A stretch of DNA of 64,000 nt from Streptomyces sp. SID12488 (GTDB taxonomy: Bacteria > Actinomycetota > Actinomycetes > Streptomycetales > Streptomycetaceae). The DNA is taken from NCBI RefSeq assembly GCF_010548275.1, contig NZ_JAAGLT010000010.1, positions 62,001 to 126,000 on the forward strand. The letters are read 5' to 3'. The translations under genes and the position numbers were made by a program. Below are positions 17,242 to 26,211 of the stretch, piece by piece (within the stretch, counting starts at the first letter, position 1; every line of letters starts with the position of its first letter). The notes under the pieces were generated by a model, which had not been told where the DNA came from, did no database searches, and saw only the letters and a list, made by a program, of their open reading frames with translations.

Positions 17242-18231
17242 ATGACCTCCCGGCAGAAGCTGTTCACGCTCGGCATGACGACGACGGTGGCCGCCGCACT
17301 GGCGCTCACCGGATGCGACATGGGCTCGGAGGACAGCGCCGGCGGCGCCTCGGCGAGCCCCGCGGCGAAGGGTGCCGTCACCGAGGCGCAGGCAGCGAAG
17401 ATCCTCGACACCTACGAGTCGGTCAACAACAAGGCCAACGCCCAGCAGGACTCGGCCCTGTTGGGCACCGTCGAGGGCGGGCAGCTGTACGAGCAGAGCA
17501 AGGCCGACTACCGCCTCTTCGAGACCGAGTCGAAGGAGGACCAGGCCGCTTACCGGAACCCGTTCCACTACACCGGCCGGAAGTACTGGATCCCGGCGGG
17601 CAAGGACTGGTTCGCGGTGACGACCACGTCCAACAACTCGAAGGACGAGGCGCTGCTGGTCTTCGGCAAGGAGTACGACGACTGGAAGCTGATCTCGGCG
17701 GTCCACTCGGACGTACCGCTCCCGGCGATCGCCACCGACGACTCCGGCCTCGCCGCCGCCGTCGACGCGGGCACCCGCGTCGGCACACTCGCCCCGAACC
17801 AGATCTCCGCGGCGTACGAGGACCTGTACACGACCGGCGGCAAGAAGGCCGGCGTGGACATCTCGCACAGCACCGAGGCCGCGAAGGACGCGATCGAGAC
17901 CCACGCGAAGCGTGACAGCGGCAAGGGCGCGAAGTTCGCGACCAAGGTGTTCGTCAGCACACCCGCCGAGTTCGACACGGTCTACGCCCTGCGTCTCAAG
18001 GACGGCGGCGTCCTGGCCGCGCTGCCGACCGCGCACGCCTCGCAGTACGTGCTGAAGGCGTCGTACCGCGAGAACTACGACATCACGCCGACGGAGGTGG
18101 AGTCGGTCTTCAACGGCCGGGATCGCGACACCGTGGTGAACACCTACCAGGGCATGGCCCTGGCCATCCTCCCGAAGACGGGGAAGCCGTCGGTGACGGC
18201 CCGCGAGTACCGGATCGTGAACTCGCAGTAG
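17242..18231 (+). CDS. Conserved secreted lipoprotein
   Basis: 329 residues with a lipoprotein signal: MTSRQKLFTLGMTTTVAAA then lipobox LTGC, so Cys25 would be lipidated and the protein tethered outside the membrane. The mature part is soluble, starts AKILDTYESVNNKANAQQD, and alternates strands and helices with conserved-looking GRKYWIPAGKDWFAVTT and LLVFGKEYDDWKLISAV. I recognise it as a common Streptomyces lipoprotein of unknown role, not an enzyme I can name. The ATG is preceded by GCAGAGGAGACCC. It stands alone, convergent with the DUF5063-recR unit. Confidence 0.75.
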   Translation: MTSRQKLFTLGMTTTVAAALALTGCDMGSEDSAGGASASPAAKGAVTEAQAAKILDTYESVNNKANAQQDSALLGTVEGGQLYEQSKADYRLFETESKEDQAAYRNPFHYTGRKYWIPAGKDWFAVTTTSNNSKDEALLVFGKEYDDWKLISAVHSDVPLPAIATDDSGLAAAVDAGTRVGTLAPNQISAAYEDLYTTGGKKAGVDISHSTEAAKDAIETHAKRDSGKGAKFATKVFVSTPAEFDTVYALRLKDGGVLAALPTAHASQYVLKASYRENYDITPTEVESVFNGRDRDTVVNTYQGMALAILPKTGKPSVTAREYRIVNSQ

Positions 18232-18431
18232 CGACGCCGTCAGGAATGGCCGCAGGAGGCGGGAGCGGCGGCAGGAGCGGTCGGTCCACGAACCCCTTGA
18301 GGGGCTCGGTGTCGAACGTGATGTTCACGGGGTCGGGGAGCTTGGCGGTGGCGCCGAAAGGCAGCCAGCCGGTGACCCGGCGCATGCGCCCCGGTCACCG
18401 TACGCGCCACCTGTCTGCGGGACTCCTGTTC

Positions 18432-18472
18432 GGCGCCGGACACCTCGGGCTGGGTCTCCCGCGTCCGGCGCC
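18432..18472. terminator. Inverted repeat between convergent genes
   Basis: GGCGCCGGAC (18432-18441) and GTCCGGCGCC (18463-18472) can form a 10-bp stem. It lies between the lipoprotein gene (ends 18231) and the DUF5063 gene (ends 18512). The remaining gap sequence has no supported gene. Confidence 0.45.
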
Positions 18473-18511
18473 CGACCGCTACCCAACTGCTCAACACGAC
18501 CTACATGACGC

Positions 18512-19171
18512 TTACTTGACCGTCCGCAGCCCAAGCGGCTCCGCGATCTCTTCCGCCATCACCTTGCCGGCCTCCTCGGCCAGGGTCTCGTCGCCGAGTT
18601 CCTGGTCCGTGTCCAGGCCGTCCAGTTCCGCCAGGGGCTGGTTCAGACGGACATGGGCGACCAGCGACTGCAGCGCGCGCAGGGTCGCGGACGCCGTCGA
18701 GCCCCAGTTGGAGAAGTAGGAGAACTGCCACCACCACATGGCCTCCGTGGTGCGGCCCGCGCGGTAGTGGGCCATGCCGTGGCGGAGGTCGGCGATGACG
18801 TCGGCCAGGTCGTCGGAGATACGGGCCGGGACCGGGGGCTTGCGGGGCTCGTAGGGGTCGAAGACCTCCGAGTAGACGTCCACCGGGTCCAGCATCAGCG
18901 CAAGCCGCTCGCGGATGTCGTCCACGTCCGGTTCCGGGCCCATGTCGGGCTCGTAGCGCTCGTCCGGGAGGATGTCCTCGTGCGCGCCGAGGCGACCGCC
19001 CGCCAGCAGGAGCTGGGAGACCTCCAGGAGGAGGAAGGGCACCGCCGAGTCCGGCTCGTCGCCCTTCGCCACCTCCGTGACGGCCACCAGGAAGCTCTCC
19101 ACCTGGTCGGCGATCTGGACCGCGAAGTCGTCCGGGTCCTGCGCAGTGTCGTGCAGCGTGGCGTCAGACAT
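18512..19171 (-). CDS. DUF5063 domain-containing protein
   Basis: 219 residues, cytoplasmic, strongly acidic. The region about 15-170 ([20 protein letters not shown] ... [16 protein letters not shown] ... [23 protein letters not shown]) matches the actinobacterial family found directly downstream of recR. The function is not known; gene order is conserved enough to suggest a link with RecR or simply shared expression. The start overlaps the end of recR by 8 nt, so the two are translationally coupled. Confidence 0.8.
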   Translation of the reverse strand: MSDATLHDTAQDPDDFAVQIADQVESFLVAVTEVAKGDEPDSAVPFLLLEVSQLLLAGGRLGAHEDILPDERYEPDMGPEPDVDDIRERLALMLDPVDVYSEVFDPYEPRKPPVPARISDDLADVIADLRHGMAHYRAGRTTEAMWWWQFSYFSNWGSTASATLRALQSLVAHVRLNQPLAELDGLDTDQELGDETLAEEAGKVMAEEIAEPLGLRTVK

Positions 19172-19763
19172 CTAGAAGTCGTCTCCCCTCGAAGGCGCGG
19201 CCAAGGGTGACCTCGTCCGCGTATTCCAGGTCGCCACCCACAGGGAGGCCGCTGGCCAGGCGGGTGACCTTGAGGCCCATGGGCTTGATCATGCGGGCGA
19301 GGTACGTCGCTGTGGCCTCGCCCTCCAGGTTCGGGTCCGTGGCCAGGATCAGTTCCGTGATCGTGCCGTCCGCGAGGCGGGTCAGCAGTTCCCTGATACG
19401 GAGGTCGTCCGGGCCCACCCCCTCGATCGGGCTGATCGCGCCGCCCAGGACGTGGTACTTGCCCCGGAACTCACGCGTCCGCTCGACCGCCACGACGTCC
19501 TTGGGCTCCTCGACGACACAGATGACCGTCGTGTCCCGGCGCGGGTCACGGCAGATGCCGCACAACTCCTCCTGCGCGACATTTCCGCAGGTCGCGCAGA
19601 AGCGGACCTTCGCCTTCACTTCGAGCAGGGCGTGCGCGAGGCGCCGTACGTCCGTCGGCTCCGCCTGGAGGATGTGGAAGGCGATCCGCTGCGCGCTCTT
19701 GGGACCGACGCCGGGGAGCCGCCCCAGTTCGTCGATGAGGTCCTGGACCACGCCTTCGTACAA
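19164..19763 (-). CDS. recR: Recombination mediator protein RecR
   Basis: 199 residues, the standard RecR length. An N-terminal helix-hairpin-helix ([20 protein letters not shown]) is followed by a zinc finger with Cys56, Cys59, Cys68 and Cys71, a TOPRIM domain ([14 protein letters not shown] ... [15 protein letters not shown]), and the C-terminal Walker B-like tail ([21 protein letters not shown]). RecR works with RecF/RecO in RecA loading at gaps. It lies downstream of ybaB on the same strand, the classical order, but without dnaX next to it. Confidence 0.97.
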   Translation of the reverse strand: MYEGVVQDLIDELGRLPGVGPKSAQRIAFHILQAEPTDVRRLAHALLEVKAKVRFCATCGNVAQEELCGICRDPRRDTTVICVVEEPKDVVAVERTREFRGKYHVLGGAISPIEGVGPDDLRIRELLTRLADGTITELILATDPNLEGEATATYLARMIKPMGLKVTRLASGLPVGGDLEYADEVTLGRAFEGRRLLDV

Positions 19764-19909
19764 CGGACTGCCTTTCCTGGGTGTTGCGGTGCTTCGGTAC
19801 TTCGGTGGTTCAGTGGTTCCTTACTCGTTTCCGTCTTTCCTGCTGTACGTACCGTAGTTGGCCGCCGCCCACCTGAGGAAGGCGGGACGCGGGGCGCGCG
19901 GCGCGAACG

Positions 19910-20275
19910 TCAGAACGGCAGGCCCGGGATGCCGCTTCCGCCGCCGCCCAGACCCTGGGCCAGCGGGCCCAGCTTCTGCTGCTGAAGCTGCTGCGCGTTC
20001 TCGTTCGCCGCCTGTACGGCCGCCACGACCAGGTCGGCGAGGGTCTCCACTGTCTCCTCAACAGATGCAGCCTCCGGGTCGACCGCCTTCGGGTCGATCT
20101 TGAGGGCCCGCAGTTCGCCGGCGCCCGTCACGGTCGCCTTCACCAGACCACCGCCCGCCTGCCCGTCCACCTCGGTCCGCGCCAGCTCCTCCTGCGCGTT
20201 CGCCAGGTCCTGCTGCATCTTCTGGGCCTGCTGGAGCAGCTGCTGCATGTTGGGCTGGCCACCACCGGGGATCAC
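19910..20275 (-). CDS. ybaB: YbaB/EbfC family nucleoid-associated protein
   Basis: 121 residues. The central motif [23 protein letters not shown] is a coiled-coil helix, followed by [26 protein letters not shown], the YbaB dimer strands, and a second long helix; a Gly/Pro-rich tail ends in GLPF. These small DNA-binding dimers coat the nucleoid and are usually found upstream of recR, as here (146-nt gap). I used the GTG at 20275 because GAGGAG lies just upstream; the longer open frame adds residues absent from the family. Confidence 0.93.
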   Translation of the reverse strand: MIPGGGQPNMQQLLQQAQKMQQDLANAQEELARTEVDGQAGGGLVKATVTGAGELRALKIDPKAVDPEAASVEETVETLADLVVAAVQAANENAQQLQQQKLGPLAQGLGGGGSGIPGLPF

Positions 20276-20583
20276 GATCAGCTCCTCGTTGCTCGTACGT
20301 GTTGTCCGCCTGCGAACACCTACCTGTTCGGCGTTCAGCACGAGCCTACGTGGTCGGGTAGGCCGTCGCTCCAGCACTCTTTCGAGTGAGCCGGTCCTGT
20401 GGCCTATACCTGATCAAGGACTTCTTCCGAGCGGAAAAGAAACGAAAGCCCGGTCACCGCCACCCATTGGGCGGTAAGAAGAGGGCGGCGCGACAGCTTT
20501 ACACCGGCATCGGACGTCACGCGGGCGTCTTACGGTGTCACGCACGGTGATGTGGTCAGTCTGCTCAGCTAAGGGAGTGCCGG

Positions 20584-21354
20584 GTGAGCCAGCCGGAGAT
20601 GCAGCCCGAGGGGCCGCCGCAGAGACCGCCCCACGACGGGCGGAGCGAAGGTCCCCCTGAGCTGGGCTTCCCCGGGCTGCGGCCCGGGGACCTGACCGGC
20701 CGGCCCTTCCCCCTCGGCGACTGGGGCGAGCCCGCACCGCGCCTCGACGAGCTGTACCGGTGGGTGGAGCAGGGGGCCCTGGAGACGGCGGCCTGGTACC
20801 TCGCCGACCGCGTCTGGAAACGGCGGGGGGCCCGGGCGCTGCGTACGGGGGCCGCGCTCGGTGCGGTCTCCGGGGCCGCGCTGCCGCTGCTCGATCTCAC
20901 CGGGGTGATGGGCGGGGTCGCCCCCTGGGGGTATCTGGCGATGCTGGTCGCGGTGGCGTGCGTGGCCGCCGACCGGTTCTTCGGGGTCACCTCGGGGTGG
21001 ATAAGGGACGTCGCGACCGCGCAGGCCGTGCAGCGGCGGCTTCAGGTGCTGCAGTTCGACTGGGCGTCGGAGAGCGTTCGCGAGGTCCTGGGCCCGACGG
21101 AGGGAACGGCGGGCGAGGCCGCCGACCGGTGCCTGGGGGTGCTGCGAAGGTTCTCGGAGGACGTGACGGAGCTGGTGCGGGCGGAGACGGCGGACTGGAT
21201 GGTGGAGTTCCGCACGGGCTCCGCGCCGCTGGGGATCCAGTCGGCGGGGATGGTGATGCCCCGACAGGACGCGACGGTGCATCAGGGCCGGTTCGGGGTC
21301 GCCCCGGGAGCCCGCCCGAACATGCCCCGGCAACGGCCGCCGGAGGCGCGGTGA
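20584..21354 (+). CDS. SLATT domain-containing two-TM protein
   Basis: 256 residues. After a Pro-rich 40-residue leader, a helix (LDELYRWVEQGALETAAWYLADRVWKRR) leads into two membrane segments (about 93-112 and 118-138: GAALGAVSGAALPLLDL and WGYLAMLVAVACVAADRFF). A long cytoplasmic helix pair follows (AQAVQRRLQVLQFDWASESV). This is the layout of SLATT effectors, predicted pore-forming proteins first described beside SMODS/CD-NTase and SLOG genes. Here no nucleotide-cyclase or SLOG partner is in sight; the gene lies divergent from ybaB-recR, a position I believe is common in Streptomyces. A housekeeping role is as likely as defence. Confidence 0.7.
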   Translation: MSQPEMQPEGPPQRPPHDGRSEGPPELGFPGLRPGDLTGRPFPLGDWGEPAPRLDELYRWVEQGALETAAWYLADRVWKRRGARALRTGAALGAVSGAALPLLDLTGVMGGVAPWGYLAMLVAVACVAADRFFGVTSGWIRDVATAQAVQRRLQVLQFDWASESVREVLGPTEGTAGEAADRCLGVLRRFSEDVTELVRAETADWMVEFRTGSAPLGIQSAGMVMPRQDATVHQGRFGVAPGARPNMPRQRPPEAR

Positions 21355-21513
21355 GGTAGGTGGCTGCGGCCGAAGGAACCGCCCCCGTGCCGTCGGCGCT
21401 CGTCACGACCGATGGCCGGCGCTTCCTCGTGGCCGAATACGTCTGCCAGACGGGGAGCATCTGGCCGAATGAACACTCCTGAATCAGGCATTCCGGGAGC
21501 AGGGTCTCGCGAC

Positions 21514-21909
21514 ATGAACATGACGAAGAGATTTGCCATCGTGGGAGCGGCCACAGCTGCCGTTGCCGCCTCCGCACTGGTCATGGCTCCCACCGCCTCG
21601 GCTGACTCCTACAACGGCTGCACCTATCCTCGCGTCTGCTTCTACCTCACCACGAGCGACTGGAACAGCGGCAGCCCCAACGCCGCGTACCAGGACGTCA
21701 CCACCGGCTACCAGAACCTCGGCGCCAACAGCCGGGGCGCGGACCGTGTGCACAACACCCGCAACGACGACCGCGCCTACCTCCGCTACATCCGGAACAG
21801 CACCGGCGCGACCGAGTACATCTGCGTGCTACCGAACGTAACCGCGGTCTTCACCTCCGCGTACACCGTGACCGGCATCAGGATCGACACGGCGGCCACC
21901 TGCCCGTGA
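21514..21909 (+). CDS. Small secreted protein, peptidase-inhibitor I36-like
   Basis: 131 residues: signal peptide (MNMTKRFAIVGAATAAVAAS, cleavage after ASA near 32), then a Cys-paired beta-rich domain beginning CTYPRVCFYLTTSDWNSG. The pattern C-x4-VCFY followed by short strands, NLG, and DRVHNTRNDDRAYLR resembles gamma-crystallin/I36-type secreted peptidase inhibitors of Streptomyces. Two further Cys residues (ICVLPN and AATCP) suggest two disulfides. GGGAGCAGGG precedes the ATG. The target, if any, is unknown. Confidence 0.6.
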   Translation: MNMTKRFAIVGAATAAVAASALVMAPTASADSYNGCTYPRVCFYLTTSDWNSGSPNAAYQDVTTGYQNLGANSRGADRVHNTRNDDRAYLRYIRNSTGATEYICVLPNVTAVFTSAYTVTGIRIDTAATCP

Positions 21910-21952
21910 CGGCAAGAACCTCGCCGCCCCGTCCGAGACGAGACGGCGAGGT

Positions 21953-23710
21953 TCAGCTCTCCTTCTCGTACGTCAGCTTTCCGCCGCTCCCCTCCGTCGC
22001 CCGCTCCAGCGTGCCGTCCTTGCGGAGAGTGAGCGTGGAAGCGGCGCCCGGGGTGCAGGCGGAGGGTGGTTCGCCGGTGGTTACCTGGGACGGGGTGATC
22101 CTCAACAGGGCGCCCTTGGTGGGCTGTTCGGACAGGGCGGCGACGAACACGCAGTGGTAGGTGCCCGTGGAAGCCGTGGGACCGTCGGCGACCAGGGTCA
22201 GCACCCGGTCGCCCACCTCGCCCTGCCTGATGGTCAGTTGACGCGTGTTGTGGCCCGTGGAGTTGTCGATCGAGGCGGTCCAGATGCCGAGGAAGCCGGA
22301 CGGTACGGCACCGTCCTGCGGCGAGGTCGCCGAGGTCGGCGTGGGGCTCGGGGGCGGGGGCGCGACCGGGGTGCCTTCGTCGCCGTTCAGCTGGGCGACT
22401 ATGGACGCGCCGGCCCCGAGGGCGACGACCAGCGCGGCGACGCCGAGCGCCAACGACAGGCGTGACCTCCTGCTCCGCTTCTCCGCGTGATCCGCACGCC
22501 CTGTCGCGCCGCGGGTGGGCCCGTTCGGGGGCGTCGTGCTCCACGCGGCCGGGACGGCATGCTCTTCGAGCGCCGGGTCCCCGGGCCAGACAGGGGGCTG
22601 CCGACTGTCACCGAGGGTGGCGGCGAAGGGCTGCGGGTGGTGCTGTGGGTGTCCCTGGCCGGGATGGGCGGGTTGTCCGGTGGGCGGCGCGTGTTCGGGC
22701 GTGACATCGTCCGGCGCTTCCCCGTGGCCCTCCGCCTCCGCCTCGACCGCCTCCGCCTCGGCCTCGTCCGTTTCGCCCTCGTCCGCCTCCATCTCCAGCA
22801 ACCGCACCGCGTGCCGCCCCAGTTGGGCGATCAGCGCGCCCGGCAGCCAGGTGTCCCGCTCGTATCCGTCGGTCCCGGCCACGACGGGGGCCGCCGACAC
22901 CCCCGTACGCGCCAGGATCTGTTCCGGTGTGGGCCGCTGGGCCGGGTCCTTGTGGAGGCAGTCGCGGACCAGGGCGGCCAGGCTCTCCGGGACACCCGTC
23001 AGGTCGGGTTCCTCCTGGGCGATGCGGAACATCATGGCGTGGGCCCCGCTGCCGACCGCGCCGAACGGCAGGGTGCCCGTGACGGCGTACGCGAGGACGG
23101 AACCGAGGCAGAAGACGTCGGCCGCGGCGGTGACCCGGTCGCCCCGCACCTGCTCGGGTGCCATGAACCCGGGTGAACCGACGAGCGCGCCCGCGCGCGT
23201 GAGGCCGCCCTCCGTGACGGTCTCCAGGGCGCGGGCGATACCGAAGTCGATGACCCGGGGCCCGTCGATGGTGACCAGGACGTTGGACGGCTTGAGGTCG
23301 CGGTGGACGATCCCGGCAGCGTGGATGTCGTGCAGGGCGTGCGCGAGCCCGGCGGCGAGGACCCGCACCGAGTACTCGGGCAGCGGCCCGTGATCGTGCC
23401 CGACGACCTGCTTCAGGCTCGGCCCGGCGACGTATCCGGTGGCGAGCCAGGGGACCTCGGCCTCGGTGTCCGCGTCGAGGACGGGCGCCGTCCAGTGGCC
23501 CCCGACGCGACGCGCGGCGGCGACCTCCTGCCGGAACCGGTCCCGGAACTCGTCCTGCTCGGCCAGCTCCCGCCGGACCAGCTTCACGGCGACAGTGCGC
23601 CCCCGCTCGGACCGCGCGGCGTACACATGCCCCATCCCGCCCGCACCGAGCCGCGCGACCAGCCGATACGCCCCGATCCGCACCGGATCCCCGTCCCGGA
23701 GCTTCTCCAT
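21953..23710 (-). CDS. Membrane Ser/Thr protein kinase (PknB type)
   Basis: 585 residues. Kinase domain 13-270: GAGGMGHVY loop, Lys43 (VAVKLV), catalytic HRDLKPSN with Asp138, DFG 155-157, and APE at 184-186. All catalytic residues are present. A disordered acidic/Pro-His linker (about 305-410, with an EAEAEAVEAEAEG stretch) leads to one membrane segment at 417-439. The outside C-terminal domain (about 465-585: GFLGIWTASIDNSTGHNTRQ) contains a Cys pair but no PASTA repeats. This architecture is common in Streptomyces; the outside domain presumably senses something at the envelope. The gene is alone on its strand. Confidence 0.93.
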   Translation of the reverse strand: MEKLRDGDPVRIGAYRLVARLGAGGMGHVYAARSERGRTVAVKLVRRELAEQDEFRDRFRQEVAAARRVGGHWTAPVLDADTEAEVPWLATGYVAGPSLKQVVGHDHGPLPEYSVRVLAAGLAHALHDIHAAGIVHRDLKPSNVLVTIDGPRVIDFGIARALETVTEGGLTRAGALVGSPGFMAPEQVRGDRVTAAADVFCLGSVLAYAVTGTLPFGAVGSGAHAMMFRIAQEEPDLTGVPESLAALVRDCLHKDPAQRPTPEQILARTGVSAAPVVAGTDGYERDTWLPGALIAQLGRHAVRLLEMEADEGETDEAEAEAVEAEAEGHGEAPDDVTPEHAPPTGQPAHPGQGHPQHHPQPFAATLGDSRQPPVWPGDPALEEHAVPAAWSTTPPNGPTRGATGRADHAEKRSRRSRLSLALGVAALVVALGAGASIVAQLNGDEGTPVAPPPPSPTPTSATSPQDGAVPSGFLGIWTASIDNSTGHNTRQLTIRQGEVGDRVLTLVADGPTASTGTYHCVFVAALSEQPTKGALLRITPSQVTTGEPPSACTPGAASTLTLRKDGTLERATEGSGGKLTYEKES

Positions 23711-23855
23711 GCCCGCGCCGCCTCCCCTTCCCTTTCTCCCCTCCCCCGCTCCCCTACTTTCCCACTAGGACACACGACAACCTGTCGTGTAAAGCGCCGG
23801 ACCGCAGACAGGACGCCGATATCCCGCGGTCACCCGGGGCGCCTACGCTCCCCAC

Positions 23856-25220
23856 ATGACCCCTCAGCCCAATCCCCAGGCCGGTGCGGCCGTGAAGGCC
23901 GCCGATCGCGCGCACGTGTTCCACTCCTGGTCCGCGCAGGAGCTCATCGACCCGCTCGCCGTCGCCGGTGCCGAGGGGTCGTACTTCTGGGACTACGACG
24001 GCAGGCGGTATCTGGACTTCACCAGTGGGCTGGTCTTCACGAACATCGGGTACCAGCACCCGAAGGTCGTCGCGGCGATCCAGGAGCAGGCCGGGCGGAT
24101 GACGACGTTCGCGCCCGCGTTCGCCGTCGAGGCGCGGTCGGAGGCGGCTCGGCTCATCGCCCAGCGAACCCCAGGGGACCTGGACAAGATCTTCTTCACC
24201 AACGGCGGCGCCGACGCCGTCGAGCACGCCGTGCGCATGGCTCGGCTGCACACCGGGCGGCCCAAGGTGCTGTCCGCCTACCGCTCCTACCACGGCGGTA
24301 CCCAGCAGGCCGTGAACCTCACCGGCGACCCCCGCCGCTGGCCCTCCGACAACGGCACCGCCGGTGTCGTGCACTTCTGGGCCCCTTATCTCTACCGGTC
24401 CAGGTTCTATGCCGAGACCGAGGAGCAGGAGTGTGCCCGGGCGCTTCAGCACCTTGAGGACACCATCGTCTTCGAGGGACCGGGCACCATCGCGGCGATC
24501 ATCCTGGAGACCATCCCCGGCACCGCCGGCATCATGATCCCGCCACCCGGCTATCTCGCCGGGGTGCGCGCGCTCTGCGACCAGTACGGGATCGTCTTCG
24601 TCCTCGACGAGGTCATGGCCGGGTTCGGGCGCACCGGTGAGTGGTTCGCCGCCGACCTGTTCGACGTCGTGCCCGACCTGATGACCTTCGCCAAGGGCGT
24701 CAACTCCGGCTATGTGCCCCTGGGTGGCGTGGCGATCTCGGCCGCCATCGCCGAGACGTTCGCCACCCGCCCCTACCCCGGCGGCCTCACCTACTCCGGG
24801 CACCCCCTCGCCTGCGCCGCCGCCGTCGCCACGCTCACCGTGATGGCGGAGGAGGACATCGTCGGGCAGGCCGCCCGCACCGGCGAGAACATCATCGGAC
24901 CGGCGCTCAGGGAACTGGCCGTACGGCATCCGAGCGTCGGCGAAGTCCGCGGCACCGGTGTCTTCTGGGCCCTGGACCTCGTACGGAACAAGGAGACCCG
25001 GGAGCCGCTGGTCCCGTACAACGCGGCCGGGGAAGCCAATGCCCCGATGGCCGCGTTCGGCGCCGCCGCGAAGGCGAACGGGCTGTGGCCGTTCATCAAC
25101 ATGAACCGCACCCATGTCGTCCCGCCCTGCAACGTGACGGAGGCCGAGGCCAAGGAGGGTCTCGCCGCCCTGGACGCTGCCCTTTCCGTCGCCGACGAGT
25201 ACACGGAGTCCGCCGCGTAG
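23856..25220 (+). CDS. Class III pyridoxal-phosphate aminotransferase
   Basis: 454 residues. SGLVFTNIGYQHPKV, FTNGGADAVEHAVRMAR (phosphate-binding GGA), SYHGGT, LDEVMAGFGRTGEWFA with PLP-binding Asp251, and TFAKGVNSGYVPLGG with the Schiff-base Lys280 are all intact. This fold-type I subgroup transfers amino groups from omega-amino acids or amines such as beta-alanine, taurine or GABA to pyruvate or oxoglutarate. The substrate cannot be fixed from sequence. The next gene downstream, 118 nt on, is a GntR regulator on the same strand, which may control it. No aldehyde dehydrogenase is adjacent. Confidence 0.9.
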   Translation: MTPQPNPQAGAAVKAADRAHVFHSWSAQELIDPLAVAGAEGSYFWDYDGRRYLDFTSGLVFTNIGYQHPKVVAAIQEQAGRMTTFAPAFAVEARSEAARLIAQRTPGDLDKIFFTNGGADAVEHAVRMARLHTGRPKVLSAYRSYHGGTQQAVNLTGDPRRWPSDNGTAGVVHFWAPYLYRSRFYAETEEQECARALQHLEDTIVFEGPGTIAAIILETIPGTAGIMIPPPGYLAGVRALCDQYGIVFVLDEVMAGFGRTGEWFAADLFDVVPDLMTFAKGVNSGYVPLGGVAISAAIAETFATRPYPGGLTYSGHPLACAAAVATLTVMAEEDIVGQAARTGENIIGPALRELAVRHPSVGEVRGTGVFWALDLVRNKETREPLVPYNAAGEANAPMAAFGAAAKANGLWPFINMNRTHVVPPCNVTEAEAKEGLAALDAALSVADEYTESAA

Positions 25221-25338
25221 GACAAGAAAGTGGGCAAGCGCACGGGAAAGTCTCCCCGGAACCCGAACGCGTAAGGTGACGTGCTCGTAGTCATATGCGA
25301 GTAGTCATCCACACGCGCGAAGGGGGAGGGCCCCGACC

Positions 25339-26211
25339 ATGCCCGCCAGCAGCGGCAACGGCGCCGTGACCCGCAGCACCCTGCGTCAGCAGATCGCGAC
25401 CGCGCTCCGCGACGAGGTGCTGGCCGGCCGTCTCCAGCCGGGTCAGGAGTTCACGGTCAAGGAGATCGCCGAGCAGTACGGCGTCTCCGCGACGCCCGTC
25501 CGCGAGGCCCTGGTCGATCTGTCGGCCCAGGGCCTGCTGGAGGCGGACCAGCACCGCGGCTTCCGCGTGCACGAGTACTCGCCGGCCGACTTCCGGGGCA
25601 TGATCGAGGCCCGCGGCCTGGTCACCGACGGTATGTTCCACGGCCTGGCGAAGGGCCTGGCGACCGGTGTGGCGGGTCGTCCGGCGGACGGCCGGGTGAG
25701 TGGCTTCGCCGTCGACAGCCCGGGTCCGCGCGGCTTCTTCGTCCGCGTCGGCGACCCCCGTGCCGCCGCCGTCCTCGCCGGTGTCCGCCGCCGGGGCGAG
25801 GAGGCGCGGCGTGCCGCCACCGCCGGTGAGCTGAACGTCCTCATCGGCTACGACCTGCGCTTCTGGCGCGAACTGGGCGCCCTGTTCGGCAACCAGTACC
25901 TCACCGACTTCCTGCACCGGCTGCGCGTCCAGTCCTGGGTGTGCGCGGTGCAGCACCTGCGCCGGCTGAGCGACCTGCGCGGTCACCTGTGGTCCAGGTA
26001 CACCGAGGTCATCGACGCGCTGACCCTCCGCGACCTCGCCGAGGCGCACCGGATGGTCGACGACTACGACCTGCACTCCCTCGCCCTCATAGAGGGTCTG
26101 GCCAACGACCAGGCCGTCCTCGCTTCCGTCGGAAGCGAGGACAAGGACGACGAGGAGAAGAAGGACGACGGGGTCACCGCACCGGCCGGCAACGGGGGCT
26201 CCCTCGGATGA
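25339..26211 (+). CDS. GntR-family transcriptional regulator
   Basis: 290 residues. An N-terminal winged helix (TLRQQIATALRDEVLAGRLQ ... EIAEQYGVSATPVREALVDL ... GLLEADQHRGFRV) is typical of the FadR/GntR superfamily. The C-terminal half (about 80-260) is longer than a standard FCD domain, with a Gly/Arg-rich insert around 110-165 (TGVAGRPADGRV...GVRRRGEEARRA), and ends in an acidic tail DKDDEEKKDD. The ATG follows AGGGGGAGGG. The stop overlaps the next start by ATGA, so the glycosyltransferase fusion is translationally coupled. Whether it controls that gene or the upstream aminotransferase is open. Confidence 0.85.
   Translation: MPASSGNGAVTRSTLRQQIATALRDEVLAGRLQPGQEFTVKEIAEQYGVSATPVREALVDLSAQGLLEADQHRGFRVHEYSPADFRGMIEARGLVTDGMFHGLAKGLATGVAGRPADGRVSGFAVDSPGPRGFFVRVGDPRAAAVLAGVRRRGEEARRAATAGELNVLIGYDLRFWRELGALFGNQYLTDFLHRLRVQSWVCAVQHLRRLSDLRGHLWSRYTEVIDALTLRDLAEAHRMVDDYDLHSLALIEGLANDQAVLASVGSEDKDDEEKKDDGVTAPAGNGGSLG

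Noticed and set aside
18110-18385. Minus frame reading TGWLPFGATAKLPDPVNITF
   Set aside because: Looks somewhat protein-like but overlaps the lipoprotein gene, has no ribosome binding site and matches nothing I know; possibly a remnant.
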